64,000 nt of DNA from Mesorhizobium qingshengii (GTDB taxonomy: Bacteria; Pseudomonadota; Alphaproteobacteria; Rhizobiales; Rhizobiaceae), in the NCBI RefSeq assembly GCF_900103325.1, contig NZ_FMXM01000027.1, positions 1-64,000 of the forward strand. The letters are read 5' to 3'. Shown in pieces: positions 33,339-41,748 of the stretch (positions within the stretch are counted from its first letter, which is position 1; the number at the start of each line of letters is the position of its first letter). The notes under the pieces were generated by a model that saw only the letters and a program-made list of their open reading frames with translations, did no database searches and was not told the origin of the DNA. Made by a program: the position numbers and the translations under genes.

Positions 33339-33670
33339 TGCGCTTTCCTGGACGCGCGAACAGCAACGGCATCCAGGCAGTTGCCGTAGATCCTCGACAG
33401 AACACCCTTGGCGGCTTCAGCCCGCTGCGATGTACAATGGAGAAGGTCGCCGCCTCCCAGCCGTGCCGGCTTGTTAACGGTGCTGTCCCAAACACCCCAC
33501 GTTCCACCGGTTTCAATTTGACAGTAAAATCTGTGCTGGTGATTTTCCATACCCATTAACCCGTCACTTGGAATTTGGCTCCGTGTTGTCGGTGCAAGTG
33601 GTTAACACCACAACCAAATCTTGGTGGCCGACGCCCTTTTGGGCGGGGGCTCGGGTAGGCGCCGGCCGAA

Positions 33671-33802
33671 TCAGAACTTATGGGCAAAGGTGGCCCGTAA
33701 GACACTGAAGCTAGTCTTCACGTCATCAGAATTGTCTCGCGCCAATCCAAAATCCTTCTTTCCGAGGTCTACATCGAGATATTCAGCGCGCGCGGTGGCC
33801 AT
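33671..33802 (-). pseudogene. C-terminal remnant of an outer-membrane beta-barrel protein
   Basis: The minus frame ends MATARAEYLDVDLGKKDFGL, then TSFSVLRATFAHKF and a stop. The penultimate strand pattern (RAEYLDVDLG) and the terminal aromatic residue after alternating hydrophobics (LRATFAHKF) are hallmarks of Omp25/31-type rhizobial barrels. The preceding strands are absent or frameshifted. Confidence 0.6.
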
Positions 33803-33945
33803 CCTTTGCCCGCGCGTCTCAGCCCGGCGCCCCAAAACCTTCCGTCTGCCATATTTTTCGATGCTTCTCCTCACCACGGGAAGGATCGGGCCAATCGAAA
33901 TTTGGATGCCAGACGGCGAAGCAATCCCGACTCACGATGACGGGC

Positions 33946-34236
33946 TTATTCCTTGTGCAGGACGATATACTGACTGCTCACCGCATCCGCCCCTGTGCCG
34001 CGCGTGACGACAACCGTCCTATACCCGGCAGGAAGGGAACCGGTAGCGGACGGATCGACCGAGCGACATCTTCCGACGATTTCCCCTTTGGGGGCATCTG
34101 CGAGCCTGTTGGCCAAGGCTATTTGGCATTCAGCAAGGGATACGAACATGGCCGATGACGGTTCGAACGGTGTGCAGACAGCATGGCCGGGACTGCAAGA
34201 AAGCAAAACCATCACAACAGCAGTTGCCGGATCCAT
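33946..34236 (-). CDS. small secreted protein
   Basis: 96 residues from ATG 34236 with GGAG eight bases upstream. The start MDPATAVVMVLLSCSPGHAV is a short signal or lipoprotein-like peptide. The mature part has SLAECQIALANRLADAPKGE, GRCRSVDPS and VVVTRGTGADAVSSQYIVLH. Two Cys in the mature part could pair in the periplasm. Similar small exported proteins are common in rhizobia; function unknown. Confidence 0.6.
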   Translation of the reverse strand: MDPATAVVMVLLSCSPGHAVCTPFEPSSAMFVSLAECQIALANRLADAPKGEIVGRCRSVDPSATGSLPAGYRTVVVTRGTGADAVSSQYIVLHKE

Positions 34237-34344
34237 CTTTGAAGCTCCATCTCGAACGAGCCTCAACGTGATATGATGATATTTGTTGCATCAAGCTCAC
34301 GGGCGCCCCCCCGGCCCAACCGGTTCCGAGCCGGGGAAGGCTTT

Positions 34345-34370
34345 GGCCCGTCGCTTCACGGTGGCGGGCC
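34345..34370 (+). repeat. GCCCG hairpin family, copy 1
   Basis: GGCCCG (34345-34350) pairs with CGGGCC (34365-34370), followed by TTGTCGTTG. It resembles the hairpins at 34816-34838 and 34967-34991. Confidence 0.4.
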
Positions 34371-34396
34371 TTGTCGTTGCAGACTGCGGCCGTCGC

Positions 34397-34693
34397 TTAA
34401 TGGTTATGGGACTGCTGGAAGCCGGCAACGTCGTATTGGGATACGCTCTTCGGATTCTTTGAGTTCTGCGGCTGCTCGCCCGCGTAGCGTGTTCCTGCAT
34501 TCCCACTGGGATTGAAGGCTGAGCCCGGAGCAGAACTGGCGTGGCCAGGGGTGGCACTTCCTGTTTCGGGGGTTCCAATCGTTTGGCTCGGCTGACCTGT
34601 CGTACCTGTTACGGTGTGGACATTGGCAGCCAAAGCCGTGCCAGCGGAGGTTACGAGAAAGCCGAGCACTATCGGGATGAGGCGATGTTTCAT
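34397..34693 (-). CDS. small secreted Ser/Thr/Gly-rich protein
   Basis: 98 residues: a signal peptide (MKHRLIPIVLGFLVTSAGTA LAA) and a low-complexity mature part (TGTTGQPSQTIGTPETGSAT, SAPGSAFNPSGNAGTRYAGE) ending SVSQYDVAGFQQSHNH. Proteins of this composition recur in Mesorhizobium-type genomes, usually single genes; function unknown. Start ATG 34693 follows TGGGAGAAAAACC. Confidence 0.65.
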   Translation of the reverse strand: MKHRLIPIVLGFLVTSAGTALAANVHTVTGTTGQPSQTIGTPETGSATPGHASSAPGSAFNPSGNAGTRYAGEQPQNSKNPKSVSQYDVAGFQQSHNH

Positions 34694-34815
34694 GGTTTTT
34701 CTCCCAAAGCGTTTGATCGTCCGGGGGCAGGAGCACCCGACGAACTAAGACCGAAACGCTTTTGGAAACCCCATTCATCCCGCGGATCGCGAACCTGTGA
34801 TCTCGGCACGTCTTT

Positions 34816-34838
34816 GCCCGCTGCCGCCGGTGGCGGGC
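34816..34838 (+). repeat. GCCCG hairpin family, copy 2
   Basis: GCCCGC (34816-34821) pairs with GCGGGC (34833-34838), extended by wobble pairs, followed by CTTGTCTTG. No gene ends just upstream on the plus strand. Confidence 0.4.
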
Positions 34839-34966
34839 CTTGTCTTGTGGCAGAAAAGTCACGCAGCTCGAATATGCAGAGCTTCAACCTGCGCGAGCTT
34901 ATTATCCAGGGAAGCTGGGCGTACGTTAATTCACGGGCAAAGGGGGCTCCGTCCTCCCGAATTAGC

Positions 34967-34991
34967 GCCCGCTGCCTCACGGGCGGCGGGC
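34967..34991 (+). terminator. intrinsic terminator without an obvious gene
   Basis: A 10-bp stem (34967-34976 with 34982-34991, loop TCACG) is followed directly by TTTTTA, a textbook Rho-independent terminator for a plus-strand transcript. No plus-strand gene lies in the preceding 1.9 kb, so it may end a small RNA. The rest of 34694-35527 contains no supported gene. Confidence 0.65.
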
Positions 34992-35527
34992 TTTTTATCA
35001 GAACCGAACCAGTCGCGATGTGCGTGGAGGGCTACCGGTCCGCCAATAGTGACCCCAAAACCGCCGATGATGACCACCGCTGCTAAGTAACGCCATCAGC
35101 AGGGCAAGGCAGCGACCCAATGCGATCCGCCGATTCCTGACGAGCGCTTCATTAAACGGCCCAGCTCTGACCGGACGCCATTCCGATCCACAATCAAACC
35201 CTCCCGTCGCCATTTTCGAGGTTAACCGGAATTTGTTCTAGGTCAAAGCGTTCAGGGCTAGGGAAAGAGTGCGGCGGTAAGCAGGACTGAGCCGGCGAGC
35301 CTCGTCCGGCCGAGCTTGCGCCTATGTAATCACAGCCTCAAAAGCTTGACGTATCTTAGTTCAGTGGCTTGGTTGTAAAATGGGGACAATTCTCGCCGGA
35401 AATTCTGCAATGTGATCAATGACGCTATAAAACTCTTGAGCGCTTCGACTCTTGGCCGAGGCAGCCGTCACACCCTCAACGCTAAGGCGATCATCAGCAA
35501 GCGCTCCCGGGGATGGCCTGCAAAGTT

Positions 35528-36613
35528 CTAGATTTGCGATCGTATGGAGATCCCGTCTCGTCCGAAGACGTGGACACGCTGTCCAATCATGGTTACGGGC
35601 ACGAGGTCGCCGGGACGGACCTGCGGATTGGCCGGCAGCTTGATCGACAACAGTTCTTCCTGGCCATCGACGCCAGCATAGGCGATGGTCTCGCTTCCAA
35701 GCCGCTCGACGACCGCAATCCTTGCCTGGCAAATCTGCCGACCTTCGCCGCCGATGGCCAGACTTTCGGGCCGGATGCCGACCGTTATGTCCTCTCCCGG
35801 CTGAGCCGGCACTTCGTCGCTGAGTTGCATGGCCATGCCATCGGCCACCGCCATCTGCCGCCCTTCGACGACGTCTATCTTTGCAGCGAGGAAATTCATC
35901 TTCGGCGAACCGATAAACTGGGCGACGAAGCGATTTGCAGGGTGTTCATAGAGGTCTATCGGCGCCCCGACCTGTTCGATGCGGCCTTCATTCAGAACCA
36001 CGATCCGGTCCGCCAGCGTCATCGCCTCGACCTGGTCATGGGTCACGTAGATCATCGTCGCCTTCAGGCGCTGGTGTAGGCTTGCGATCTCGAGCCGCAT
36101 CTGCACGCGAAGTGCCGCATCGAGGTTGGAGAGCGGCTCGTCGAACAGGAACACGTCCGGGTTGCGGATGATCGCGCGACCGATCGCGACGCGCTGGCGC
36201 TGCCCGCCTGACAGTTGCTTGGGCCGGCGATCGAGAAGCGGCGTCAGCTGCAGGATATCGGCGACCTCGGCGAGCTTTTTTGTAATTTCATCTTTGCCGG
36301 CATGCGCCAATCGAAGACCGAAGGTGATGTTGTCGGCGACGCTCATATGGGGGAAAAGCGCATAGGACTGGAATACCATGGCGATGCCGCGCCGCGCCGG
36401 CGGGACATGGGTGACATCACGGTCGCGGATCGAGATTATGCCAGAACTCGTCGTCTCCAGGCCCGAGATCATGCGCAGCAGCGTGGACTTGCCGCAGCCT
36501 GACGGTCCTACGAAGACGACAAACTCGCCCGACTGGATGTCGAGTTCGATACCTTTGATGATGTGGACATCGCCGAAGGATTTACGGATGTTCTTGAGAG
36601 TAAGAGTGCTCAT
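35528..36613 (-). CDS. carbohydrate ABC transporter ATPase (UgpC/MalK type)
   Basis: 361 residues from MSTLTLKNIRKSF. Walker A GPSGCGKST, signature LSGGQRQRVAIGRA, Walker B VFLFDEPLSNLD and the H-loop YVTHDQ are all intact. The C-terminal third (from about residue 235) is the TOBE/MalK regulatory domain. It energises uptake with the two permeases and binding protein encoded upstream on the same strand (15-bp gap to the permease at 36628). Confidence 0.92.
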   Translation of the reverse strand: MSTLTLKNIRKSFGDVHIIKGIELDIQSGEFVVFVGPSGCGKSTLLRMISGLETTSSGIISIRDRDVTHVPPARRGIAMVFQSYALFPHMSVADNITFGLRLAHAGKDEITKKLAEVADILQLTPLLDRRPKQLSGGQRQRVAIGRAIIRNPDVFLFDEPLSNLDAALRVQMRLEIASLHQRLKATMIYVTHDQVEAMTLADRIVVLNEGRIEQVGAPIDLYEHPANRFVAQFIGSPKMNFLAAKIDVVEGRQMAVADGMAMQLSDEVPAQPGEDITVGIRPESLAIGGEGRQICQARIAVVERLGSETIAYAGVDGQEELLSIKLPANPQVRPGDLVPVTMIGQRVHVFGRDGISIRSQI

Positions 36614-36627
36614 GCGATCTTTCCGGG

Positions 36628-37485
36628 TCAGCCTTTGACGGCGCCCATGGTCATGCCTTTTATGAAATAGCGCTGGAAGAAAAGGAAAACGATCAGAGTC
36701 GGCAAGCTGGCTATCAGCGACAATGCGCCTTGGATGCCCCAGGCGACGCTGTATTGCCCCTGCAGGAAGACCAGGCCGAGCATGATCGTGCGCTTGTCGT
36801 CGGATTGCGTGAAGATCAGCGGCCAAAGGAAGTCGTTCCAGATCCAGGTGAACTGTAGTGTCGACAGCACCGCCAGCGCCGGCAGGCTGAGTGGCAGGGC
36901 GACCTTGGTCAACACCTGCCATTCGCTGGCGCCTTCAATGATGGCGGCTTCCCGCAGCGCCGCCGGCACGGTGGCGAAGAAGTTGCGCATCATCAGCGTG
37001 CAGATCGGGATGCCCATGGCGATGTGCACGAAGATCATCGGCCAGAGCGTGTCGAGCAGGCCAAGTCCGTTGAAGAGGCGGAAGAGCGGGATCAAGATCA
37101 CTTGCGGCGGGAAGAACATGCCGGCAACGATCGCCAGGAACAGGACGTCGCTGCCGCGGAACGGCAGCTTCGCGAAGACGTAGCCGGAGAGGATTCCGAG
37201 CACGATAGAGCCTGCTGTCGCCGGGACGGCGATCAGCAGCGTGTTCAGGAAATAGGTGTGGATCGCCGGGTCGGCGAGCACGGTCCTGAAGTTGTCGAGA
37301 TAGAGGCTGGTCGGGAAGCTCCAGAGTTTGCCGAGAGCAATGTCCTCGGTGGTCTTCAGCGACGATAGGAGCACGCCGATCGTCGGGGCAAGGAAGAGCA
37401 GCGCGAGCACTGTCAGACATACGAAGATTGCCGCTTGCCACGGGTTGAAGGAGGGCATGGCGGCGGAGGCAAAGCGATCATTCAT
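36628..37485 (-). CDS. carbohydrate ABC permease (MalG type)
   Basis: 285 residues with six hydrophobic helices (first AIFVCLTVLALLFLAPTIGV). The EAA loop, which contacts the ATPase, reads REAAIIEGASEWQVLTKVAL PLSLP. The end FFQRYFIKGMTMGAVKG is the standard MalG terminus. It overlaps the preceding permease gene by 8 bp, which indicates translational coupling. Confidence 0.92.
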   Translation of the reverse strand: MNDRFASAAMPSFNPWQAAIFVCLTVLALLFLAPTIGVLLSSLKTTEDIALGKLWSFPTSLYLDNFRTVLADPAIHTYFLNTLLIAVPATAGSIVLGILSGYVFAKLPFRGSDVLFLAIVAGMFFPPQVILIPLFRLFNGLGLLDTLWPMIFVHIAMGIPICTLMMRNFFATVPAALREAAIIEGASEWQVLTKVALPLSLPALAVLSTLQFTWIWNDFLWPLIFTQSDDKRTIMLGLVFLQGQYSVAWGIQGALSLIASLPTLIVFLFFQRYFIKGMTMGAVKG

Positions 37486-38365
37486 AGATTTCGTCGACTT
37501 TCCTCAACTGGCGGAAATAGGCGAAGATGATAGCGAGCGCGATGAGGAACAGGACGACTGAAATCGCACTGCCGTAGCCCATGTGATATTTCTTGAAGGA
37601 CTCGTTATACATATGCATGGCGAGCGTGTCGGAGCTGTTGAAAGGGCCGCCGCCGGTCATGATGTAGAGGATGTCGAAGCCCTTTAGCGAGTTGATGAGG
37701 CCGAGTGCCACCACCACCACGGTGGCCGGGCGCAGCAGCGGCAGGACGACTTGCCGGATGCGCTGACCGGAGCTGGCGCCTTCGATATGGCAGACCTCGA
37801 TGAGATCAGCCGGAATGGCGGTCAGGCCGGCAAGGAAAATCACCATGGCGAGGCCTGTCTGCTGCCAGGACCAGGCTGCAATCACCGCGTAAAGGGCTGT
37901 CCCGGGCTTGGCGAGCCAGGCGAAATGGCTGTTGCCGCCGGTGACTAAGCTGATCGCCGTATTGAGCAGGCCCCAGTCCGGTTGGTAAATCCATACCCAG
38001 ATCTGTCCCACGACAATCGCCGAAAGGCAGATCGGTAGATAGAAGATCGACTTGAATACCGAAGCGCCGGGAACCTGCGAGTCGATCAGCAGGGCCAGGA
38101 CAAGGCCAAGGCCCGTCGGCACGATCACGGCAGCCAGCATCCAGATCACGGTGTTCACCGCCGCTCTCGTGAAAAGCGGATCGTGGAAGATCTGCAGGAA
38201 GTTGTCGAATCCCACATACCGATAGTCGGCGCTGAAACCGTTCCAGTTGGTGATGCTGTAATAGAACGAGCTGAACAGTGGCCAGACCACGAGGATCCCG
38301 AACACGGCAAGCGGTGGGATCAGCATCGCCACCCGCCACAGCGTCTTGTCCTTCTCCAAATTCAT
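37478..38365 (-). CDS. carbohydrate ABC permease (MalF type)
   Basis: 295 residues, six helices (MLIPPLAVFGILVVWPLFSS at the N-terminus). The EAA loop is DLIEVCHIEGASSGQRIRQV VLPLLRP. It pairs with the MalG-type permease to form the membrane channel. It is encoded 67 bp after the binding protein gene. Confidence 0.9.
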   Translation of the reverse strand: MNLEKDKTLWRVAMLIPPLAVFGILVVWPLFSSFYYSITNWNGFSADYRYVGFDNFLQIFHDPLFTRAAVNTVIWMLAAVIVPTGLGLVLALLIDSQVPGASVFKSIFYLPICLSAIVVGQIWVWIYQPDWGLLNTAISLVTGGNSHFAWLAKPGTALYAVIAAWSWQQTGLAMVIFLAGLTAIPADLIEVCHIEGASSGQRIRQVVLPLLRPATVVVVALGLINSLKGFDILYIMTGGGPFNSSDTLAMHMYNESFKKYHMGYGSAISVVLFLIALAIIFAYFRQLRKVDEIYE

Positions 38366-38432
38366 CTTCCTTCAACGGTCGGTGCCGGCCGATATCATCG
38401 AATCGGCCGGCCCCTCATGACGGGACGGTCGC

Positions 38433-39704
38433 TTACTGCTTGAATGCAGCGGCCGCGGCAGTTTGCGTCTGGTCGAGCATCGACTTGACGTCGCCAGGAT
38501 TGTCAAGAAACTGGGAGAACATTGAAAGGCCCACTTCAGAGACCGCCGGAGGCGTGGCAAGGTCGTAATTGAAGGCGAAGGCCGGTGCATGCTTCACGAC
38601 ATCGAGCGCGTGCTGCATCACTGGGGTGTAGGTCTTGGGATCGACCTTCTCGTTGGCCGACAGGGCTCCTTGGATCGAGGCCCACTTCGCCTGAACGTCG
38701 GGCTTGGAGATCATGAATGCGAGGAGCTTCTCGGCTCCCTCCATGTTCTTGGCATTCGCCGCGATCACCAGGCCGTCGACCGGACCGACGGCAGCGCGCG
38801 GAACACCATCCTTGACGGTTGGGAACTCGAAGAAGTCATAGTCGGCATCGGTGAACTTGTTGGTGTTCCAGTAGCCGGTGATCCAGGTGCCCATCAGGGT
38901 CATCGCGGCATCACCGCGTTGCACCTGGTCGGCGGCGTCCGTCCAGTCATAGGCGTTGGGAGTCTTGGTGAAGTCGCCGGCTTCCAGCAACTGCTTCCAG
39001 AGTTCCATGGCCTGCGCGACTTCCGGATCGGTATAGGAGGCGGTGCCGGCCATGAGCTTTGCGCGATAATCCGGTCCGGCGGTCCTGAGCAGCAGGTAGT
39101 CGAACCAGAACTGCGCCGGCCAGCGGTTCTTCGAGCCGAGCGCGATCGGCGTGACGCCGGCTGCCTTCAGCTTGTCGCACATCGCCTTGAACTCGTCCCA
39201 GGTCTTCGGCATTTCGGTGATACCGGCCTTCTGCAGGATCTTCTTGTTGTAGAAGATGCCGGCATAGTGATAGCCAAACGGGATCAGGTAACGGTGGCCG
39301 TTATAGAGGGTTGCGCCGTCGGCGACCGGCTTGGCGACAATCGCGTCGAGATTGGCAGCCTTCCACATGTCGTCGATCGGATGCAGGCTCTTCGAATTGA
39401 TGATGAACTGTGTCTTTGCGCCCGCCCAGTAGCTGAACACGTCGGGCAGGTTGCCACCGGCTGCCCGCACCAGGATGCCGGTCTTGAAGTCTTCGTGTCC
39501 GATCGGGCTGTCCTTCACCGTGATGCCGGTTTCCTTGTTGAATTCGGCGAAGATCTGCTTGAGGCCGTCGAGGCCGAGATCGCCGGTGAAATAGTGGCTG
39601 ATGGTGACTTCGCCGCCTGCAAAGACCTGCTGAACCGGCAGCGCAGCCATGAGGCCGGACCCCAGCACCGAGACCATCAAGGCGCGTCGTGTTGTTTTGA
39701 ACAT
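38433..39704 (-). CDS. extracellular solute-binding protein of sugar ABC importer
   Basis: 423 residues from MFKTTRRALMVSVLGSGLMA, a signal peptide with twin Arg that may use Tat or Sec. The mature protein is of the family 1 sugar-binding type (EVTISHYFTGDLGLDGLKQI FAEFN, IPFGYHYAGIFYNKKILQKA). It delivers a sugar or polyol to the permeases. The promoter has an IclR-type operator (39735-39753). The ligand should be the substrate of the divergent catabolic operon. Confidence 0.92.
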   Translation of the reverse strand: MFKTTRRALMVSVLGSGLMAALPVQQVFAGGEVTISHYFTGDLGLDGLKQIFAEFNKETGITVKDSPIGHEDFKTGILVRAAGGNLPDVFSYWAGAKTQFIINSKSLHPIDDMWKAANLDAIVAKPVADGATLYNGHRYLIPFGYHYAGIFYNKKILQKAGITEMPKTWDEFKAMCDKLKAAGVTPIALGSKNRWPAQFWFDYLLLRTAGPDYRAKLMAGTASYTDPEVAQAMELWKQLLEAGDFTKTPNAYDWTDAADQVQRGDAAMTLMGTWITGYWNTNKFTDADYDFFEFPTVKDGVPRAAVGPVDGLVIAANAKNMEGAEKLLAFMISKPDVQAKWASIQGALSANEKVDPKTYTPVMQHALDVVKHAPAFAFNYDLATPPAVSEVGLSMFSQFLDNPGDVKSMLDQTQTAAAAAFKQ

Positions 39705-39734
39705 CTGTTCCTCCCTCGGATCGCCAAACCCCAA

Positions 39735-39753
39735 AGTTTGACAATGTTAAACT
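39735..39753. promoter_or_regulatory. candidate IclR operator at the importer promoter
   Basis: AGTTTGAC-AAT-GTTAAACT is an inverted repeat with one mismatch, about 30 bp upstream of the binding-protein ATG. It uses the same half site as 39880-39910. Confidence 0.55.
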
Positions 39754-39879
39754 GTGTGCATTGCACGAGGATATAAAAGTCAGGGATCCGCCATGCTGTC
39801 AATAAAAAGTGTTGCATACGGCTATTTTTTCTGAATTATCGTCCTCGTATGGAGCGGTTATCGATTATTTGTTGCCCTA

Positions 39880-39910
39880 TGTTTAACTTACGGTTTGCGT
39901 ATGTTAAACA
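39880..39910. promoter_or_regulatory. candidate IclR operator at the regulator promoter
   Basis: TGTTTAAC (39880-39887) and GTTAAACA (39903-39910) form a perfect 8-bp inverted repeat with a 15-bp spacer, 34 bp before the iclR-type ATG at 39944. With the site at 39735 it would let one regulator control importer and catabolic genes together. Confidence 0.6.
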
Positions 39911-39943
39911 AGGCTATGGCAACAAAGGATCGCGAGACGAAAA

Positions 39944-40684
39944 ATGAGATTGCTGAAATCATTGGCACGTGGATTGGAAGCCCTCGACTACCTGGTCGCC
40001 CAAGGCGGACCGGTCAGGTTGACCGAGCTTGCTTCGGCGCTTGGCGTCGACAAATCCAACGCCTCGCATCTGCTTCAGACCCTGGTGGCGAGCGGCTATG
40101 CCGACCAGGTCGAGGGTCGGCGCTACCAGGCCTCGGCCAAGGTGGCGACCGATTCGTCGCCTTCCCTCGAGGACATCATCGACGTTCGCGATCGACTGCG
40201 TCCGGCGCTGGCCGCGCTCGTCGAGGAAACCCGCGAATGCGCCCATGTAGCCGTGCTGGTTGGCAGCCGCGTCTGGTATATCGACCAGATCGCCTCGCCG
40301 CTGCCGTTGAAGGTTGACCATCCGATCGGCTCCCTTGCGCCACTGCACTGCACCGCCCTGGGTAAGGCGTTTCTCGCCTTTGGGGGTGCAAATCCGCCGT
40401 CAAAGTTAGAGCAGCACACGCCAAAATCGATCGTTACCCAGCTTGCGCTGAATGCCGAGGTCGCCTCGACCCGTAAGCGAGGCTTTGCGCTTGATGATGA
40501 GGAATACACGCTCGGCATACGTTGCGCCGCCGTGCCGATCTACAACACGCGTGGACAGATGGTGGCGGCGATTGGCGTGTCCGGTCCCACCGCACGTATC
40601 GACGATATTCGTTTCGCCGAACTCGGCCAGACCGTGTTGGCACAAATCGACAAGATCAAACCTGGGGTATTGAATGTTTTATGA
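39944..40684 (+). CDS. IclR-family transcriptional regulator
   Basis: 246 residues. The winged helix MRLLKSLARGLEALDYLVAQ, LTELASALGVDKSNASHLLQ TLVASGY is followed by the IclR effector domain (LAPLHCTALGKAFLAF, RGFALDDEEYTLGIRCAAVP, IYNTRGQMVAAIGVSGP). IclR proteins usually repress catabolic operons until a metabolite binds. It overlaps the next oxidoreductase gene by 11 bp, so it is the first gene of the operon it probably controls. Confidence 0.9.
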   Translation: MRLLKSLARGLEALDYLVAQGGPVRLTELASALGVDKSNASHLLQTLVASGYADQVEGRRYQASAKVATDSSPSLEDIIDVRDRLRPALAALVEETRECAHVAVLVGSRVWYIDQIASPLPLKVDHPIGSLAPLHCTALGKAFLAFGGANPPSKLEQHTPKSIVTQLALNAEVASTRKRGFALDDEEYTLGIRCAAVPIYNTRGQMVAAIGVSGPTARIDDIRFAELGQTVLAQIDKIKPGVLNVL

Positions 40685-41744
40685 CCGCTTGCGCGTGGCC
40701 ATGATCGGCACGGGCCGGATTTCCGACCTGCACGCAATCGAATATTGCCAGAACCCGCACGCGGAGATCGTCGCGCTCTGCGATCGGGATACGGAATCGG
40801 CCAGAAGCCGGGCATCAGCCTGGGGCGTCGAGAATGCACGGATCGTCGAAGATTACAGGACCATCCTGGCCGATCCGGAGATCGATTTGGTCGAAATCCT
40901 GCTGCCGCACCACCTGCATTGCTCGGTGACGCTTGCGGCGATCGAGGCGGGAAAGGTCGTGTCGCTGCAGAAGCCGATGTGTGTCGATCTCGCCGAAGCG
41001 GATAAAGTGGTGGAGGCTGCCGCGAACGCCCGCGCACCGGTCAAGGTGTTCGAAAATTTCATCTTCTATCCTCCCGTGATGAAGGCGAAGTCGCTCGTGG
41101 ATGAAGGCGCGATCGGCACCCCGCTCACCATCCGTATCAAGAGCAATCCCGGCCGGTCGCAGACAGCCTGGAACGTCCCGCATGCGGCGGACGCCTGGCG
41201 GCAGGAGCGGTCGCAGTCTGGCGGTGGGCCGCTGGTGTTCGACGACGGCCATCACAAGTTCGCGCTCGCCTGGCACTTCATGGGCAATCCGGAAGAAGTG
41301 CATGCCTTCATCGGCGAGACGCAGCGGCCGGACGGGTTCTATTTCGATGCCCCGGCCATGGTCTCGTTCCGGTTCCCCGGCAACCGCATGGGCAATCTCG
41401 AGGTAGTCTATTCCCCTGAACTCGACATCATCACTCGCCACTATGCCCAAGACGATCGTGTCGAGATCACCGGCACCAAGGGCGTCATATGGATCAATTG
41501 CGGTCACGGCCGCCTTGGCGATCCCCCGCCGCTCGCCCTTTATCGGGACGGCGAACTCCGCACTTTCCACGGCATGGAAACCGGCTGGGAAGCGAGCTTC
41601 GTGCACTCGACACGGCATTTCATCGAGGCGTTGCGCAGCGGCACCGCTCCTTCTCTGACCGCTGCCGAAGGCCGTCAGGTGCTCCGGTTCGCGCTGGCGG
41701 CTGAAGAGTCGGCGCGCACCGGCAAGACAGTCGAGCTCAGGTGA
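40674..41744 (+). CDS. Gfo/Idh/MocA-family oxidoreductase
   Basis: 356 residues. The N-terminal Rossmann start MFYDRLRVAMIGTGRISDLH is followed by ILLPHHLHCSVTLAAIEAGK VVSLQKPM, the family EKP-like motif with QKPM in place of EKP. The C-terminal alpha/beta domain has FDDGHHKFALAWHFMG. These NAD(P) enzymes oxidise sugars, cyclitols or their derivatives. Position in the operon suggests the first oxidation of the imported substrate. Confidence 0.88.
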   Translation: MFYDRLRVAMIGTGRISDLHAIEYCQNPHAEIVALCDRDTESARSRASAWGVENARIVEDYRTILADPEIDLVEILLPHHLHCSVTLAAIEAGKVVSLQKPMCVDLAEADKVVEAAANARAPVKVFENFIFYPPVMKAKSLVDEGAIGTPLTIRIKSNPGRSQTAWNVPHAADAWRQERSQSGGGPLVFDDGHHKFALAWHFMGNPEEVHAFIGETQRPDGFYFDAPAMVSFRFPGNRMGNLEVVYSPELDIITRHYAQDDRVEITGTKGVIWINCGHGRLGDPPPLALYRDGELRTFHGMETGWEASFVHSTRHFIEALRSGTAPSLTAAEGRQVLRFALAAEESARTGKTVELR

Positions 41745-41748
41745 GGGG

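Noticed and set aside
35233-35246. TTGTT-CTAG-GTCAA resembling a FixK box
   Set aside because: Two mismatches and no gene start within a useful distance on either strand.
38589-39776. 395-codon frame opposite the sugar-binding protein gene
   Set aside because: It is antisense to a clear ABC binding protein; GC-rich DNA gives long shadow frames.
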